Shown here one piece after another: positions 63,926 through 64,000 of a DNA stretch of 64,000 nucleotides. The position numbers and the translations under genes were made by a program. Each line of letters begins with the position of its first letter. The stretch's first letter is position 1. A model generated the notes under the pieces. That model saw only the letters and a list, made by a program, of their open reading frames with translations. It ran no database searches and had not been told where the DNA came from. The DNA comes from Paenibacillus oryzae (lineage in GTDB: Bacteria; Bacillota; Bacilli; Paenibacillales; Paenibacillaceae), in assembly GCF_001675045.1 (NCBI RefSeq), contig NZ_LYPA01000052.1, positions 42,289 through 106,288 of the forward strand. Reading direction: 5' to 3'.

Positions 63926-64000
63926 ACTACTTAGGTGCTCTACTAAGTGAATTTTTGGAACAAACAGGAACTAAGGGCCTCGATGCCGAATGAGTCATTT

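Noticed and set aside
63536..63993. Overlapping open frames with repeated W-D-F-V-R and G-F-C-T-I words
   Set aside because: They arise from the 52-bp tandem repeat read in all phases on both strands; the period is not a multiple of three.

Overview
The window looks like the chromosome of a low-to-mid GC spore-former-type Firmicute, most likely Paenibacillaceae. The main reason is gene order. Reading + strand, comN (partial), secD, secF, recJ, apt, relA, dtd, hisS, aspS, tcdA, rarA, cymR, iscS, yrrD, yrzR, yrrI, alaS, ireB, ruvX, yrzB, mltG, trhP1, trhP2 reproduce the Bacillus core block. secD and secF are separate genes, and copper-amine-oxidase-like stalk domains, T-box leaders and long intergenic repeats are present, all of which suit Paenibacillus better than Bacillus. 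Strain and species cannot be read from the sequence.

Layout. 1-9112: protein export (ComN, SecD, SecF), an orphan CDF-type dimerization domain, RecJ, a 184-bp tandem repeat array immediately before apt, then stringent response (RelA) and D-aminoacyl-tRNA proofreading (Dtd). 9113-10748: a gene-poor stretch with one small ORF, an inverted-repeat element, two minisatellites and the promoter plus T-box leader of hisS. 10749-16102: HisS, AspS, TcdA and RarA. 16141-19659: a CopC/CopD pair on the minus strand and a CNNM/CBS membrane protein. 19673-23317: sulfur and tRNA thiolation genes (MnmA, CymR, IscS) with YrrD and YrzR. 23420-33494: an accessory block that splits the usual yrzR-yrrI neighbourhood. 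It holds a secreted YcdB/copper-amine-oxidase-like protein, an alternative spermidine pathway (carboxynorspermidine synthase and decarboxylase) and a three-gene surface-polymer acylation cassette (SGNH, MBOAT, acyltransferase-3/SGNH). 33689-42768: YrrI, the alaS T-box and alaS, IreB, RuvX, two DUF1292 proteins, MltG and two U32 peptidase-family tRNA hydroxylation proteins. 43006-47550: two tandem chemoreceptors of equal length. 47579-54421: a long imperfect palindrome, a class B penicillin-binding protein, a second AI-2E-family permease, a polysaccharide deacetylase and IlvD. 54669-57647: an OmpR-type two-component system followed by a D-Ala-D-Ala carboxypeptidase. 57723-58647: an orphan urease gamma-like protein and a MarR regulator. 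58845-63445: a BmpA-type nucleoside ABC importer. 63545-63925: a 52-bp tandem array.

How the genes connect: much of the window concerns translation quality (two synthetases with tRNA-sensing leaders, AspS, TcdA, Dtd, MnmA, TrhP) and the cell envelope (Sec, MltG, class B PBP, DacA-like, deacetylase, O-acylation cassette). The most unusual DNA is a family of structured intergenic repeats. Identical 167-bp copies stand in tandem before apt, a short copy is embedded in the alaS leader between a consensus promoter and the T-box, and a half copy sits inverted after the deacetylase gene. Their internal hairpins show compensatory base changes, which suggests a conserved RNA or cruciform structure. 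All identifications come from reading motifs and synteny; no database search was run.
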